Positions 40,204-50,200 of a stretch of 64,000 nucleotides of DNA are shown piece by piece. Position 1 is the stretch's first letter, and each line of letters opens with the position of its first letter. Both the position numbers and the translations under genes were made by a program. The stretch lies in NCBI GenBank assembly GCA_001789205.1, contig MFYT01000073.1, positions 47,452 to 111,451 of the forward strand, given 5' to 3'. The notes beneath the pieces were generated by a model. That model was given only the letters and a program-made list of their open reading frames with translations. It was not told where the DNA came from and did not search any database. Origin of the DNA: Candidatus Raymondbacteria bacterium RIFOXYA2_FULL_49_16 (GTDB lineage Bacteria > Fibrobacterota > OXYB2-FULL-49-7 > XYB2-FULL-49-35).

Positions 40204-41424
40204 TTACCTGAGCAAGACCATCTTTTTGGTAAGCATTTTGTTTCCTGCTTTCAAACTCAGGATGTACGTTCCACTTGGCAGGCCATGACCGTCAAAATTG
40301 AATGTATATATCCCACTCTTTAAGGTGCGATCAATGATTTGCGATACCATTTGGCCTTGAATATTATATACCGCCAGTTTGATTTTGCCAGATGACGGAT
40401 TTTCCAAAACAATCTGGGCCGTTGGGTTGAAGGGGTTAGGTTTTATATTTAAATTCAACTCTTTTCTGGCTGTGCCGGATTTTTCTGTGGCAATGGCACC
40501 GCCATTATTTGTTTTCAATACTGTGAAAGCATCTCCAGAAACCCAACCGTGCATAGTGTCGGAAAAAGAAACTGAATATAAATTAAGAGTTGTTCCACTA
40601 TTTTGAACCTGCCATGTCTGGCCGTTAAAATACAGAATTGTTCCACTATCTCCAACAGCCCAACCATGCATCTTATCGACAAAGAAAACCTTATTTAAAT
40701 GATGATTTGTTGGGCTTGCAAATGGATGCCATGATCCGCCTTCAAGTTTCAGAATTGTTCCACTTCCTCCAACAATCCAGGCAGTTGCTGAATCAATTGC
40801 ATAAACCGACAGCAAGGGGACTTTTTGATTAATAGCAACAATTTGCCAGGCACCATAATTGTACGTAAAGACATAAAATAGGGTATCTTCGGGAATTGCC
40901 GGACTTCCAACTGCCCAACCATGGTTTTTATCTGAAAATGAAATGTCATTAAATGCATAAGGATGCGGTGAATAAACGGTTGTATCCACAACCCAATTAT
41001 TTACAGGATTATAATGGAAAATAACACTCATTTCTCCTGCAGCTTCCAGGCTGTTTGAGTCTTGGTTCGTTATGGCACGGATATTTGAGTATGGCTGCAG
41101 GTTAGCCTGAGTGAATGTATTATCAGTGAATTTAAGAAATATACTACCCGCGCATCCTATCCAGCCTTCCCTTGTATCTTTAAAATTAATTGACATCAGG
41201 GAAAAAGGGCCGCCGGGACTTTTTTCTGACCACGTACTGTCTTGATATCGGTATAAATTATTATGTGTTATGGCCCATGCATTAGCGGGGTCGATTATTT
41301 GGATGGCTCGGACCAGCATAAGCTCATCAGTATGTTTTGCAACATTGATGAATGTATTGTCGATATTCCAAGCGCCAATGATCAATTGAGATAAAAAGAA
41401 TGTAAATGCCACGATAAGTTTCAT
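40204..41424 (-). CDS. Secreted YCF48-like beta-propeller protein with T9SS sorting domain
   Basis: The 406-residue protein has a signal peptide (MKLIVAFTFFLSQLIIGA), then repeated blades with the pattern HGWAVGDSGTILYFNGQTW / TAWIVGGSGTILKLEGGSW / HGWVSGDAFTVLKT, typical of YCF48/WG-type propellers. The C-terminal 80 residues carry the type A sorting domain: LNLNIKPNPFNPTAQIVL (from about 325), KLAVYNIQGQMV and SGTYILSLKAG. It is therefore likely secreted and attached to the cell surface by T9SS. Codon use is more AT-rich than in the flanking housekeeping genes. It follows the S8 protease gene by 15 nt. Confidence 0.85.
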   Translation of the reverse strand: MKLIVAFTFFLSQLIIGAWNIDNTFINVAKHTDELMLVRAIQIIDPANAWAITHNNLYRYQDSTWSEKSPGGPFSLMSINFKDTREGWIGCAGSIFLKFTDNTFTQANLQPYSNIRAITNQDSNSLEAAGEMSVIFHYNPVNNWVVDTTVYSPHPYAFNDISFSDKNHGWAVGSPAIPEDTLFYVFTYNYGAWQIVAINQKVPLLSVYAIDSATAWIVGGSGTILKLEGGSWHPFASPTNHHLNKVFFVDKMHGWAVGDSGTILYFNGQTWQVQNSGTTLNLYSVSFSDTMHGWVSGDAFTVLKTNNGGAIATEKSGTARKELNLNIKPNPFNPTAQIVLENPSSGKIKLAVYNIQGQMVSQIIDRTLKSGIYTFNFDGHGLPSGTYILSLKAGNKMLTKKMVLLR

Positions 41425-41439
41425 ATTCGTTCCTTTTTT

Positions 41440-43305
41440 TTAATTCGCTTGATCAACTACCCAAGACCAGCCGACGGCGTAGTAAGTTAAACTACCGACT
41501 GGTATCCGGTTTGTAGTATTTATTACCTTTATTCTGAAGATTTGACCTGAAACTAAATTTGCATCATTAGAAGCAATATTAATAATTTCATTATTCGAAT
41601 TTTTACTCACGCAAACTTTTAAATGATTATTTGGAAAAGCGACTAAATCCATGTCTGTCAAATCATTAGTATTCGTTGAGGTATTTGCATTGCTGTTCCA
41701 TGTTAATACAATTCTTAAATGTTTTCCTGCAGGCTTGGTTGTGGGCACCAAACACCAGAAAGAATGGTTGCTGGCACCGGACTGGTACCAACTACCACCG
41801 TAAATCCCAGAAACACAGCTAGTCGTTGCGGAATCGCCATCCTGATTTACATGCGTTGCATTGCGGACAAACAATTCAGCATCATACCCTGAAATAACAC
41901 CTGCTCCGTCCCTTCCGTCAACAAACTGGCTCCATTCCCCTCCATCAACATTCTGTGCTGAAACTAATAAAGCTACCCTAACCCTTTCAGGCCATTCCCA
42001 CCAATAAGAACTATGGCTCTTTAAATTAGCAACAATTCCACTCGTGATTGGAGCGCTGTAACTAGTACCACAATACAAAGCTTCTACACAAGACGCCTCC
42101 ATGCCGATCCCTGTTACAGGAGTGATTCCTGGCGCTACAATATATGGCATCTCTCTGTCTGTATACGAACTCGAATATCTGTTTGCGGGATTTGTGGTTT
42201 CAGTACATAAATCGGAAGGAAAACAATAATGATGATCTGTGTCACAACGTACGTTTCCTATGCTCAAACCATTATATGCCCCCCAGCCCGAGACATAATT
42301 AAACCCATGATTACCAGTACAATTACAAAACATTGTGTATGGATATTGGTTGACAAACCAATCCATGAGAACCTGTTCTGCATCTGTCGGTAAACTATAA
42401 TCCCTGTGATAACTTAAACTGACCGAAGCAATCAGATGATCCTGCATCCATTGGATTCCCGCAGTATTGTAATAAGGCGTATAGAGACCATAATTATAAT
42501 GATGTGTGTAGCAATTTGGAGAAGTCCATTTCATAAAGTGAAAACACCCTTCCGAATGCAGATCTGCGCTTGCCGGTGCGACACCATGGTCCGCTGTAAT
42601 TCGAGTTAATTCAATACATGACAGATACGCATTAGACAATCCGCGTTCATAGGTTGCGCAACAAACACCTGACCCTAATAATGTCATAGTTCCGGTATTA
42701 TACGATTCGGTGACTAAATCATATTGAGGATAACTAGCTGGTTCTGAAACTCTAAATTCGTTAATATGAACAACATCTGAATCGAATGCCAATGCCGATA
42801 ATTTAGCCCAACTATCGTTTACTCTTACAACATAATTATTTGTATCAATTTTATCAAAAGGTACTAATTGTTTATCTCTGATATATTTTAAAATATCAAC
42901 TTGTGGTGCTAACAGATTAATATAATTACGATGTTTATAATCTTCGGATAAATGCGGCAAAGTCTTATCAATGAGAGGGACATCATTATGTCTGAGCACG
43001 ATTTCAACTTTTATGGGATCTTTTAGTAGACCATTTTTATGCTTATATACCATTTCATGGGAAAGAGCGCCATATCTTTTCCTGAATTCCGCCTCATTCT
43101 GTCTTTCAAGCGCCACAACGTCTTCTCCCGTGCTGGTTTTCAGAGCTATTGTTCCTTTCGCCTCATCGTATTCTTTTTCGATGGTTATCGTCTTGTTGAG
43201 ATATTCAAAGGTAGCCGTCTCTGGACTGGTGATTTGTACGGCTTCCGAGACCAGAAAAACGGACAAGACAACAAATAAGACGAACTTCACTTTTCCCTCC
43301 TTCAC
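41440..43305 (-). CDS. Subtilisin-like (S8) protease with altered catalytic Asp
   Basis: The 621-residue protein has a signal peptide (FVLFVVLSVFLVSEA), an I9-like pro-region (about 25-190) and an S8 domain from about 205. The Ser motif GTSYSAPITSG (S417) and the oxyanion Asn in CTGNHG (N332) are clear. At the catalytic Asp position the sequence reads CCATYERGL, with Glu220 in place of Asp, and the His motif is LHSEGC (H250) in place of HGTHVAG. The C-terminal 150 residues are a beta-sandwich (MRIVLTWN-like, DMDLVAFPNNHLKVC). No T9SS sorting domain is seen. The gene is probably in one transcript with the propeller gene downstream. Either an active protease with a Glu/His/Ser triad or a pseudo-enzyme. 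Confidence 0.75.
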   Translation of the reverse strand: MKEGKVKFVLFVVLSVFLVSEAVQITSPETATFEYLNKTITIEKEYDEAKGTIALKTSTGEDVVALERQNEAEFRKRYGALSHEMVYKHKNGLLKDPIKVEIVLRHNDVPLIDKTLPHLSEDYKHRNYINLLAPQVDILKYIRDKQLVPFDKIDTNNYVVRVNDSWAKLSALAFDSDVVHINEFRVSEPASYPQYDLVTESYNTGTMTLLGSGVCCATYERGLSNAYLSCIELTRITADHGVAPASADLHSEGCFHFMKWTSPNCYTHHYNYGLYTPYYNTAGIQWMQDHLIASVSLSYHRDYSLPTDAEQVLMDWFVNQYPYTMFCNCTGNHGFNYVSGWGAYNGLSIGNVRCDTDHHYCFPSDLCTETTNPANRYSSSYTDREMPYIVAPGITPVTGIGMEASCVEALYCGTSYSAPITSGIVANLKSHSSYWWEWPERVRVALLVSAQNVDGGEWSQFVDGRDGAGVISGYDAELFVRNATHVNQDGDSATTSCVSGIYGGSWYQSGASNHSFWCLVPTTKPAGKHLRIVLTWNSNANTSTNTNDLTDMDLVAFPNNHLKVCVSKNSNNEIINIASNDANLVSGQIFRIKVINTTNRIPVGSLTYYAVGWSWVVDQAN

Positions 43306-43440
43306 TTTTTATCAGTTCTGTTTATGCAAAACAGATTTTCACCATGTAAAATATATTTTAATTTGTCGTATGTCAAGATATAGAATGACATTTATATGTT
43401 TTTTTATCACTTAGTTTTTGTAAAAAAACGCAATTTTTCT

Positions 43441-43728
43441 TTATGATATATCTGATTTGTATCGAATTTGGTGTTTGTTTGATGAACGACAATTATAATT
43501 GAGGTTCTTGAAAATAGTCTCCCATTTTGAAAACGACAGATTGCTGGTAATCATCACACTGCCCCGTTCATATCTGGCGGCGAGCAGTGTGAATAACACT
43601 TCCATTTCTTCACGGCTCTGCTGCACATAGCCGATGTCGTCTATCATGATGACCTCAAAGCGTTTGTTTTTGAGAACGAACCAGATTCTTGCGAAAATAT
43701 ACGCTAGTGTGTGTCCAGAGAAGCTTTC
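43441..43728 (-). pseudogene. Remnant of IS21 helper gene istB
   Basis: Reading on the minus strand from an in-frame stop near 43731, the frame gives KRFEVIMIDDIGYVQQSREEMEVLFTLLAARYERGSV and MITSNLSFSKWETIF. These are the Walker B and C-terminal parts of IstB, the ATP-binding helper of IS21-family transposition. The N-terminal part with Walker A is missing, and after FSKWETIFKN the sequence no longer follows the family. No istA was found nearby. So this is a fragment of an old IS21 insertion in the AT-rich stretch. Confidence 0.8.
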
Positions 43729-44119
43729 TTAGAGATTTTACAAATTTTTCCCATTTCGGCAAATTATATCATAGTTATTTTACAGCGCATTAACCTTTTA
43801 ACTTAAAGTTTAAGCAAAACTTAGTTAACTTTTTAAATTGTGGTATAAATGTTGCTTCAAGGTAAATGGAGATGGTCTTTTTACGGGTAAAGTCTATTTT
43901 TATCCTAGGAGGAATTTATCTGTTACAAATGTGACACAGGTTACAGATATATAACTATAATTTATTTAAAATTAAGTGGTAATATATGTATTTCATAAAT
44001 ATCTTGACAGCAAATAGGATTTTAGGTTATTTATCCAGAAACAAGACCTATTTTTTGAATGGTTTAATGGTCGGTTTTGTGGATAGCCTAATTTAATGAA
44101 ATATAGGAGGTTAAGGGTT
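43729..44119. other. AT-rich intergenic region with a promoter candidate
   Basis: No convincing coding frame was seen. A TTGACA (44004-44009) followed after 17 nt by TTATTT (44027-44032) is a candidate promoter for the HTH gene at 44120. The rest is low-complexity A/T-rich sequence, probably IS21-derived border material. Confidence 0.5.
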
Positions 44120-44353
44120 ATGGAAAAGTATTTAACAACAGGACAGGTTGCAAAAAACCTCAGGGTCTCCATCTCAACGGTAAAGAGATGGATTGGTTCC
44201 GAGAAGATCCTCTCGGATCGGGTCAACAATTCTAACGGTTGGCGGCTTTTCACTGAAAAGGACCTTGAAAAGCTGAAAGTATACAAGCGGGAAAAACGTA
44301 GAAATGGGAAAAAATTCAATTCCCATACGCTGACACCAGTGGGCAGAGGCTAG
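44120..44353 (+). CDS. MerR/excisionase-type helix-turn-helix protein
   Basis: The ATG at 44120 follows AGGAGG at 44105-44110. The 77-residue product has an excisionase-like winged helix: YLTTGQVAKNLRVSISTVKRWIG, then NGWRLFTEKDLEKLKVYKREKRR. It is similar in style to the HTH domain of the receiver protein at 7416. It is 25 nt upstream of the envelope-machine cluster start and could regulate it, or be a remainder of the mobile region before it. Basic C-terminal tail. Confidence 0.75.
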   Translation: MEKYLTTGQVAKNLRVSISTVKRWIGSEKILSDRVNNSNGWRLFTEKDLEKLKVYKREKRRNGKKFNSHTLTPVGRG

Positions 44354-44378
44354 GATCCTGGCTCCAAAAAGGGACAGT

Positions 44379-45518
44379 ATGAAACAAAGATCCATTAAGA
44401 TGCTTGGGCTGCTCTGCCTGCTTGTACTGCAGCTCCACGGCCAGATAAAACGGTCGCGTGCAGAGGCAATGCCAGGCATTGAAGCATCGAACACCATGGG
44501 CTTCGGCAACATTTACTGCGAGTCCGCGCTTATGTTCCATTACCGGAGCAATGGCGCCTCCCTTTTTGAACCCTACCAGACCATTGGGTTGGGCCTTTCA
44601 CCTTACCTCGACATTTTTGCGGGCGTGGTGCCCTTTGAAAAGAGCATAAAACAGGTTGTGGGAAAGGCTGACGCGCATCTCAAGGCAACGCTTCCGGGCA
44701 ATGATAACCTCCGTATGTTCGGTATTGCCGTGCAGGGCGACCTTGTGCTTTCTTCGGAACAGGACACGGTAAGCGAGGGCCAGAACAAGGAACGGCCCGC
44801 GTTCAAACCGCGGGTTGGCATGACAATAATAGCGGACGCTGATCTCATCAAGAAATACAACAGGTTCCCGTTAAAAATTTACCTGAACTGGTCCTTGTTC
44901 GACAATGACAGGCTGCTGCAGTTCTACACGCAGCAGAGCATACGCGCGGGCGTTGAATACAAGGGGCCAGGCAACACCTATTTCGCGTCGTTCAGGTATG
45001 GTCTCTACAAACGGATTTTCCCGGGAACCGGCGCTGTTGCGGAAACATACGGTGAACGCACCCTCCATTTTATGCCCGGCGTCAGGTTCCGTGTCTTCAA
45101 CTGGCTCGCTGTAAATGCGGCGCTCACCATTGGCCTGACAGCCGCAAAAGCGGCGGGGTCGCCTTTGTATTACGAGAAAATAGGCGTGCGGTTTGGGGCC
45201 GAGTTTCCCCTGTATCACCGGGAGACCAATGCCGAGGCCATCCGCGCCATGATATACCTTGACCAGAAAAAAAGCGAGCTCGAAAAACAGCAGGCAGCGG
45301 CCAGCGGCAATGGAACACCGGCGGGTGGATCGCCTGACTCTGTCGCGGTTGAGAGCGGCCTGCTTGATGATGGGGGCGGGGACGCGGCCGCGGTCCAGGA
45401 CATCAAGAACATACTGGGTAATGACGCCACGCTTTTCGAGCGGCAGAAGAAGATAAAAGAAAAGCGCAAGGAGATCCAGAAGGAACTTGGCAAGATCGAA
45501 GGCCTTCTTGAGGAATAA
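44379..45518 (+). CDS. Outer-membrane beta-barrel-like protein A with coiled-coil tail
   Basis: The 379-residue protein has a signal peptide (MLGLLCLLVLQLHGQ) and a barrel-like mature region (about 30-295) with many alternating strands such as GNTYFASFRYGLYKR and LHFMPGVRFRVFNWLAVNAALTIGL. The last 80 residues are a low-complexity linker followed by a charged helix (FERQKKIKEKRKEIQKELGKI) that could reach into the periplasm. It is a paralogue of the next gene. First gene of the plus-strand cluster that ends with TonB/AgmX. The analogue in the myxobacterial machine would be the GltA/GltB outer-membrane barrel pair (inference). Confidence 0.7.
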   Translation: MKQRSIKMLGLLCLLVLQLHGQIKRSRAEAMPGIEASNTMGFGNIYCESALMFHYRSNGASLFEPYQTIGLGLSPYLDIFAGVVPFEKSIKQVVGKADAHLKATLPGNDNLRMFGIAVQGDLVLSSEQDTVSEGQNKERPAFKPRVGMTIIADADLIKKYNRFPLKIYLNWSLFDNDRLLQFYTQQSIRAGVEYKGPGNTYFASFRYGLYKRIFPGTGAVAETYGERTLHFMPGVRFRVFNWLAVNAALTIGLTAAKAAGSPLYYEKIGVRFGAEFPLYHRETNAEAIRAMIYLDQKKSELEKQQAAASGNGTPAGGSPDSVAVESGLLDDGGGDAAAVQDIKNILGNDATLFERQKKIKEKRKEIQKELGKIEGLLEE

Positions 45519-45529
45519 AGGGGTGACGT

Positions 45530-46681
45530 ATGAACTACCGTAATTTTGTTTCCATTCTGGCGTTGTGCGCGGCTTTTTCCACAGGCATGGCGCAGAAACT
45601 CGATCGGGGCGAAGGGCTCTATTTCACCGAAAACTCCGATACGTATGGGGCCGGCAACATTTGGGTCAACGGCCATGGCAGGGCCTTTTATTGGGACAAT
45701 CCCAATGTCGAAACCGGCTTTCCCCTCAAGATTTTTCCCTGTCTGGGTATTGATGCGGGCATACTCCCGTTCATGGACGCGGGTATTTCCGCTGAACTGC
45801 TCAGCTATGGTTTCGCGGTGCCCGGCAATGTGAAGGTGCGCACAAAGTTCACCCTGCCTACCAATACCAAACTGCGGCTTTGGGGCGCGGCGCTTTCCCT
45901 GGCCTACAAAAAGAATTTCCTTGAGACCCCGCCGTCCATAGGCTTCCGCAACCAGGGGGTCGCCTTCTATGCCGAAGGGCTCATGTATCTGGGGAACTCG
46001 CTTGAAATCAAACTGATCGGCGATGCTGATCTTATTGCCTGGAAATCGTTCCTGCCGCTCAAGGCCTTCCTGAATATCGGCTATGCCATGCCTCTTGACC
46101 GGGACTACGCCTTTTTCGACCAGTACACCTTTTCCGCAGGCCTGGCCTATAAAGGGCTGAACACTGATTTTTTTGTCGAATACTCCATGGAAATCCTCAA
46201 TAGTTTTACCAGTCCGCTTAAAGTCGAGTTCACTGACTGGACCTCGACCAAGGTTTTTGAGCACTATTTTTCCGAAAACCCCCTGTACGTTACCCCGGGT
46301 GTGCGCATCCGCTACGACAACGGTCTCACCCTGTTCGCGGCAGCGCCCCTTACGGTAAGCAAGGAGGTGGCGCCTCCTGCGGGTTCGCTCAACAGTGTTA
46401 CGAGAAAACCGGGATACACGGACGGCTTTTCGCCCTTCTACACCAACTGGAAACTTGCGGGGAAAATGAGCTTTCCCATCCGGTTTGTCATGCCAGGATC
46501 GGAGATGATGCGCAAGTTCATGCTTATGAAGAACAAGAAGGAAAAACAGACAATGGACATTGACGAGGAGATAAACCGGAAGCCTGGTCCCGAAGGGCCG
46601 CAGCCCAGCGAGGACGAACAACGGATGCAGGACCTGCAGAAGGAAAAGGAAAATATCACCAAGGACGGGTCGCTCGAATAA
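45530..46681 (+). CDS. Outer-membrane beta-barrel-like protein B with charged tail
   Basis: The 383-residue protein has a signal peptide (FVSILALCAAFSTGMAQ) and a barrel-like region that parallels protein A: an early GLYFTENSDTYGAGNIWV segment corresponds to its SNTMGFGNIY segment, then PCLGIDAGILPFMDAGIS and later VTPGVRIRYDNGLTLFAA. A charged C-terminal helix (about 345-383) with DDEEINRK-like and Pro-rich parts follows. Start follows GGGGTGACGT, 12 nt after the stop of protein A. The two barrels are likely partners in the outer membrane. Confidence 0.7.
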   Translation: MNYRNFVSILALCAAFSTGMAQKLDRGEGLYFTENSDTYGAGNIWVNGHGRAFYWDNPNVETGFPLKIFPCLGIDAGILPFMDAGISAELLSYGFAVPGNVKVRTKFTLPTNTKLRLWGAALSLAYKKNFLETPPSIGFRNQGVAFYAEGLMYLGNSLEIKLIGDADLIAWKSFLPLKAFLNIGYAMPLDRDYAFFDQYTFSAGLAYKGLNTDFFVEYSMEILNSFTSPLKVEFTDWTSTKVFEHYFSENPLYVTPGVRIRYDNGLTLFAAAPLTVSKEVAPPAGSLNSVTRKPGYTDGFSPFYTNWKLAGKMSFPIRFVMPGSEMMRKFMLMKNKKEKQTMDIDEEINRKPGPEGPQPSEDEQRMQDLQKEKENITKDGSLE

Positions 46682-46699
46682 CGGGCGCGGAACATATAC

Positions 46700-49600
46700 A
46701 TGACGCGTGTTGCCATACTCATATTTCTGACGGTTCTTCCGCTGCCTTCGTTGGCAGCCTGGGGAAAGAGCGCGCCTCCCTCCGAGGAACTCAAATGGTT
46801 TGAGCTCAAGGGACTCCAGGGCCGTCTCGAGCAGGAATATGACAGGCTTGAAATCGTGGAACGCGAGGTTGACCGCCTCAGGAGCACGGTTGAGGACATT
46901 GGCGCGCTCCGACTCTATCCGGCTTCGTGCACAAACCTCTCCAAGGAGCGCATCCTTTCCCTCGACAAGTCGCTCAAGGAATACCGCAGGCAGGTCACCC
47001 GCTTCAACGATGCGGTGGCAGCGCTTACCAGCGAATTGGGCGACGCCATCGGCATTTTCAAGGAGCTGGTCTACGAAGACCAGGAGCGTACCATGCTCCA
47101 GACTCTTGATGCCGAGAGCAAGGAGCGGGTCAAACGGGTGATTTTGCTCAAGCGGGAGATCAACAACTTGTGGAAAACCTTTAACGTGACGCTCGACAGC
47201 CTTTCCATTGCGGCCGGCATGGCCCTGCCGGAGCGGCAGCGGCAGCAAGAGGGCGATTTTGATTCCGAGTTCTTCGAGGTCCTTTATTCGAACCTGGGCA
47301 TGTCGTCCGACCTCTTTTTCAAGCGGCTCTCGGCGTATAAGGACCATATGCTTTCACGGGCTGATTCAAACGCCATGGCCTTTATGGCGACCGTTGACCT
47401 GAAAAACGCGCGGATCAAGTTCGACCAAGGCAATTTCATTGCCGTGCGGCGCGAGCTCTCCACACTGGTCATCCGTTTCGAAGGCAAGATCAAGCTGTCA
47501 GGCATCTATTTTTACCTGGGCCAGGCGACCCAGGCCCTTGGCAAGTACGCGGACGCGCTATTGGCCTACGCGCAGGTGCGCCCCACCAGCCAGTATTATG
47601 CCAAGGCGCTTCTGAACATTCTCCAGTGCCATCTTGCCCTGCAAAACCACCTTCAAGTCATCTCACTGTTCGAAAAAGAGCAGGAAGTGATCGATAAAAT
47701 CGGCACTCCCAACGAGGCCCTATTTGTCGCCTGCCAAGCCTATTACGCGCTCAAAAATGAGAAGGCGATTGTCGAGGTCTCGGCGCGCGCGCGGAAAAAC
47801 ACCCCACTTTACGAGGGTATTCTCTATGTGCTGGGCCAGTCATACCTTGCGCGGGGAGACCGGGAGACCGCGCAGACCATTTTCGAAAAAATCATTGAGA
47901 TCGCCAGGTCGTACAAGGCGGACCGCCTTTTTGTCGATCGTGCGGCAATGGCCCTGGCGCATCTCGATTTTGAGGCGGGCAACTACCGCCAGGCGCTCAA
48001 ACAATATCTGGTGTTGCTCGACCGCGAGAAGCTCTTTGCCGAAGCGCTTGAAGGCATTGCCTGGTGTTATCTCTACCTGGGTAACTATGAAAAGGCAGAG
48101 ATCGCGCTAAAGAAACTGGTGAATCAGGCGCCGCAGAGCCCCTCGGGTTGCGATGCCCTGCTCACACTCGCCAAGAGCTATCTGAAACAGGCCACCCTGG
48201 AATGGGAAAACCGGAAGGACCTCAAGGCCGACGCTGACCATATCGGCAGGCTGCGGCGTCTCCTCGATAAGCGGCGCGCGTCCGGCGAGGTTGATTCCGC
48301 CAGATACGCGGTCGCCTGCCAGCGGCTGGACCAGATAGAGGTGGAGAGCAAAAAACGCGACGTTTTATCATACGATGACATTAATGCGCTTTATGTCAGG
48401 GCGAACGACATCGGCGCCATGCTGGTACGCAGTTACCGCACTGGTGAATTCATCAAGAGCGCCTCGCAAAACCAGCAGCAGGAGCTTCTGATAAAGTTGC
48501 GCGACCTTTACCTGCGCGTTACAGCGGCCAAAACAGGCATGCTGCAGAAGGATGTCTTCAGGGAGCGCGAGGAACAGTCGCGCGCCCGCGAAACCATCGC
48601 CGCCACTGTTGTCCAGACGCGGCTTTTCCTGGTAAAGACCTTTCTTGAGCGCAGGGAATGGGAAAACGAATACCTCCAGTTTTACATAGGCGAGACCGAC
48701 TCCCGCATCGCCGCCATGCAACGCGACAGCACGCTTTCCGATTCCGCGCGCATCAGCGGGATTGAAAACCTCGTGCGGAGAAAAACCGCCGCTATTGCCG
48801 GCCGCGCGGCTCTCGACGCGTCAGACCGTACGGCCATGATCACTGAGCTGACCGCACTCTCCGGCGAAAACCTGACGGACAAGGAGGAGCAGTTCGTACT
48901 CTACTACCTGGGAGAGCTTTCGTACCAGGCCGCTGACGAAAGTTATGGCAAAAAAGTGACCACCTACGAACAGGCCATGTCCGATTTTAGGAATGGAACG
49001 GTGGCGGAACGGCCCGCGGCGCCGGTCATGGACTATAGCATGGTAAAAGCGTATCTCACAAAACTGATTGAAAAATACCCGGGGTCAGAATTCGGCGACG
49101 GCGCTCTATACTCGCTCACCTTCTGCCACCGGTGGGAGGACAGTACGGCAACGGCCATCTGGTACGCTGAACAACTCGTGAAAAAATATCCGCAGAGCCA
49201 GTACGCGCCCCAGACGTATATGATTATCGGCGAGTATTATTTCGACGAGAACAAGCTGGAAATGGCACTTGCCGCCTATCAGAAAGTGCTCCAGTTCCCC
49301 GAGAGTAAATGGTTTGACAAGGCGCTATATAAGATAGGGTGGGCCTATTACCGGCTCTCAAACTTCGAGAAGACCATCAGCTCATTGTTTTATATAGTCA
49401 ACGAACAGGACGAACTTGCCGAGGGCGGTCTCAACCTCGACGTTTTTGCCAAGAGCCTGCTCACCAAGGAGTCCATCGATTATATCGCCATCAGTTTCGC
49501 CGAGGGCGATACCACGGGCGAGGAGATGGCCGGGCTCAAGCGCGCCCGGCGCTTCGTCGACAAAATCAACAACGAATATATCGGCTCCAAGATCCTGCAT

Positions 49601-50200
49601 AAACTGGGGGACGTCTATCGCGAGCAGCTCAAATATGAGAACGCCATTGCCACCTACAAGGCGCTCCGCGACAAGTATTCCAATTACCGTGAAATGCCGC
49701 GGGTCATGTACAACATAATTGAATGCTACGAACAGCGGGGCGGCGAGAAGGACTTCCAGGCCGCTCTGACGGGCAGGCAGCAGCTGTTCAAGAAATACAA
49801 CCACACCGCCGAATGGAACAAGGCCGTAGGCGATAGCGTCGCTGCTGTGCTGGGCGATAGTTTGGCGGAACAGGCGCTCATTGAGGCGTCGAGTTCGCTG
49901 TATTCGCGGGCGCTTGAAAAGAACAGCAAGGACTTGTATCGTCAGGTGATCGATATGTACTGGGACTATATCAAGACCTATCCGTACAGGGAAAAGGCGG
50001 GGGAGTATCATTACTATATTGCCGAAATCCTTTTTGGCACGGGTGATTATTCTGAGGCCGCGAACCAATATATCACGGTTTCGCGCACCTACCGCGCTTC
50101 CAAGTATTGCGAGACCGCGGCGTGGAACGCGATTGTGGCCGCGCGCCGGCTGCTTGAGGTAGAGGAAAAAGAGGCAAACGGAGGAAACAAGAGCCAGTGA
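46700..50200 (+). CDS. Giant periplasmic TPR protein
   Basis: The 1166-residue protein has a signal peptide (VAILIFLTVLPLPSLAAWG), an N-terminal coiled-coil region (about 30-180) and then many TPR-like repeats, recognisable by patterns such as GKYADALLAYAQVRP, GNYRQALKQYLVLLDREKLF, NYEKAEIALKKLVNQAP, DENKLEMALAAYQKVLQFPESKW and GDYSEAANQYITVSRTYRAS. Such proteins act as scaffolds. It overlaps the next gene, a TPR lipoprotein, by 4 nt. In the Agl-Glt comparison it would stand in the place of the periplasmic TPR scaffold proteins; orthology is not shown. Confidence 0.8.
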   Translation: MTRVAILIFLTVLPLPSLAAWGKSAPPSEELKWFELKGLQGRLEQEYDRLEIVEREVDRLRSTVEDIGALRLYPASCTNLSKERILSLDKSLKEYRRQVTRFNDAVAALTSELGDAIGIFKELVYEDQERTMLQTLDAESKERVKRVILLKREINNLWKTFNVTLDSLSIAAGMALPERQRQQEGDFDSEFFEVLYSNLGMSSDLFFKRLSAYKDHMLSRADSNAMAFMATVDLKNARIKFDQGNFIAVRRELSTLVIRFEGKIKLSGIYFYLGQATQALGKYADALLAYAQVRPTSQYYAKALLNILQCHLALQNHLQVISLFEKEQEVIDKIGTPNEALFVACQAYYALKNEKAIVEVSARARKNTPLYEGILYVLGQSYLARGDRETAQTIFEKIIEIARSYKADRLFVDRAAMALAHLDFEAGNYRQALKQYLVLLDREKLFAEALEGIAWCYLYLGNYEKAEIALKKLVNQAPQSPSGCDALLTLAKSYLKQATLEWENRKDLKADADHIGRLRRLLDKRRASGEVDSARYAVACQRLDQIEVESKKRDVLSYDDINALYVRANDIGAMLVRSYRTGEFIKSASQNQQQELLIKLRDLYLRVTAAKTGMLQKDVFREREEQSRARETIAATVVQTRLFLVKTFLERREWENEYLQFYIGETDSRIAAMQRDSTLSDSARISGIENLVRRKTAAIAGRAALDASDRTAMITELTALSGENLTDKEEQFVLYYLGELSYQAADESYGKKVTTYEQAMSDFRNGTVAERPAAPVMDYSMVKAYLTKLIEKYPGSEFGDGALYSLTFCHRWEDSTATAIWYAEQLVKKYPQSQYAPQTYMIIGEYYFDENKLEMALAAYQKVLQFPESKWFDKALYKIGWAYYRLSNFEKTISSLFYIVNEQDELAEGGLNLDVFAKSLLTKESIDYIAISFAEGDTTGEEMAGLKRARRFVDKINNEYIGSKILHKLGDVYREQLKYENAIATYKALRDKYSNYREMPRVMYNIIECYEQRGGEKDFQAALTGRQQLFKKYNHTAEWNKAVGDSVAAVLGDSLAEQALIEASSSLYSRALEKNSKDLYRQVIDMYWDYIKTYPYREKAGEYHYYIAEILFGTGDYSEAANQYITVSRTYRASKYCETAAWNAIVAARRLLEVEEKEANGGNKSQ

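Noticed and set aside
45215..47347. A 710-codon open frame on the minus strand
   Set aside because: It lies opposite two barrel genes and the TPR gene, has no family pattern and arises from the strong codon bias of the plus-strand genes.
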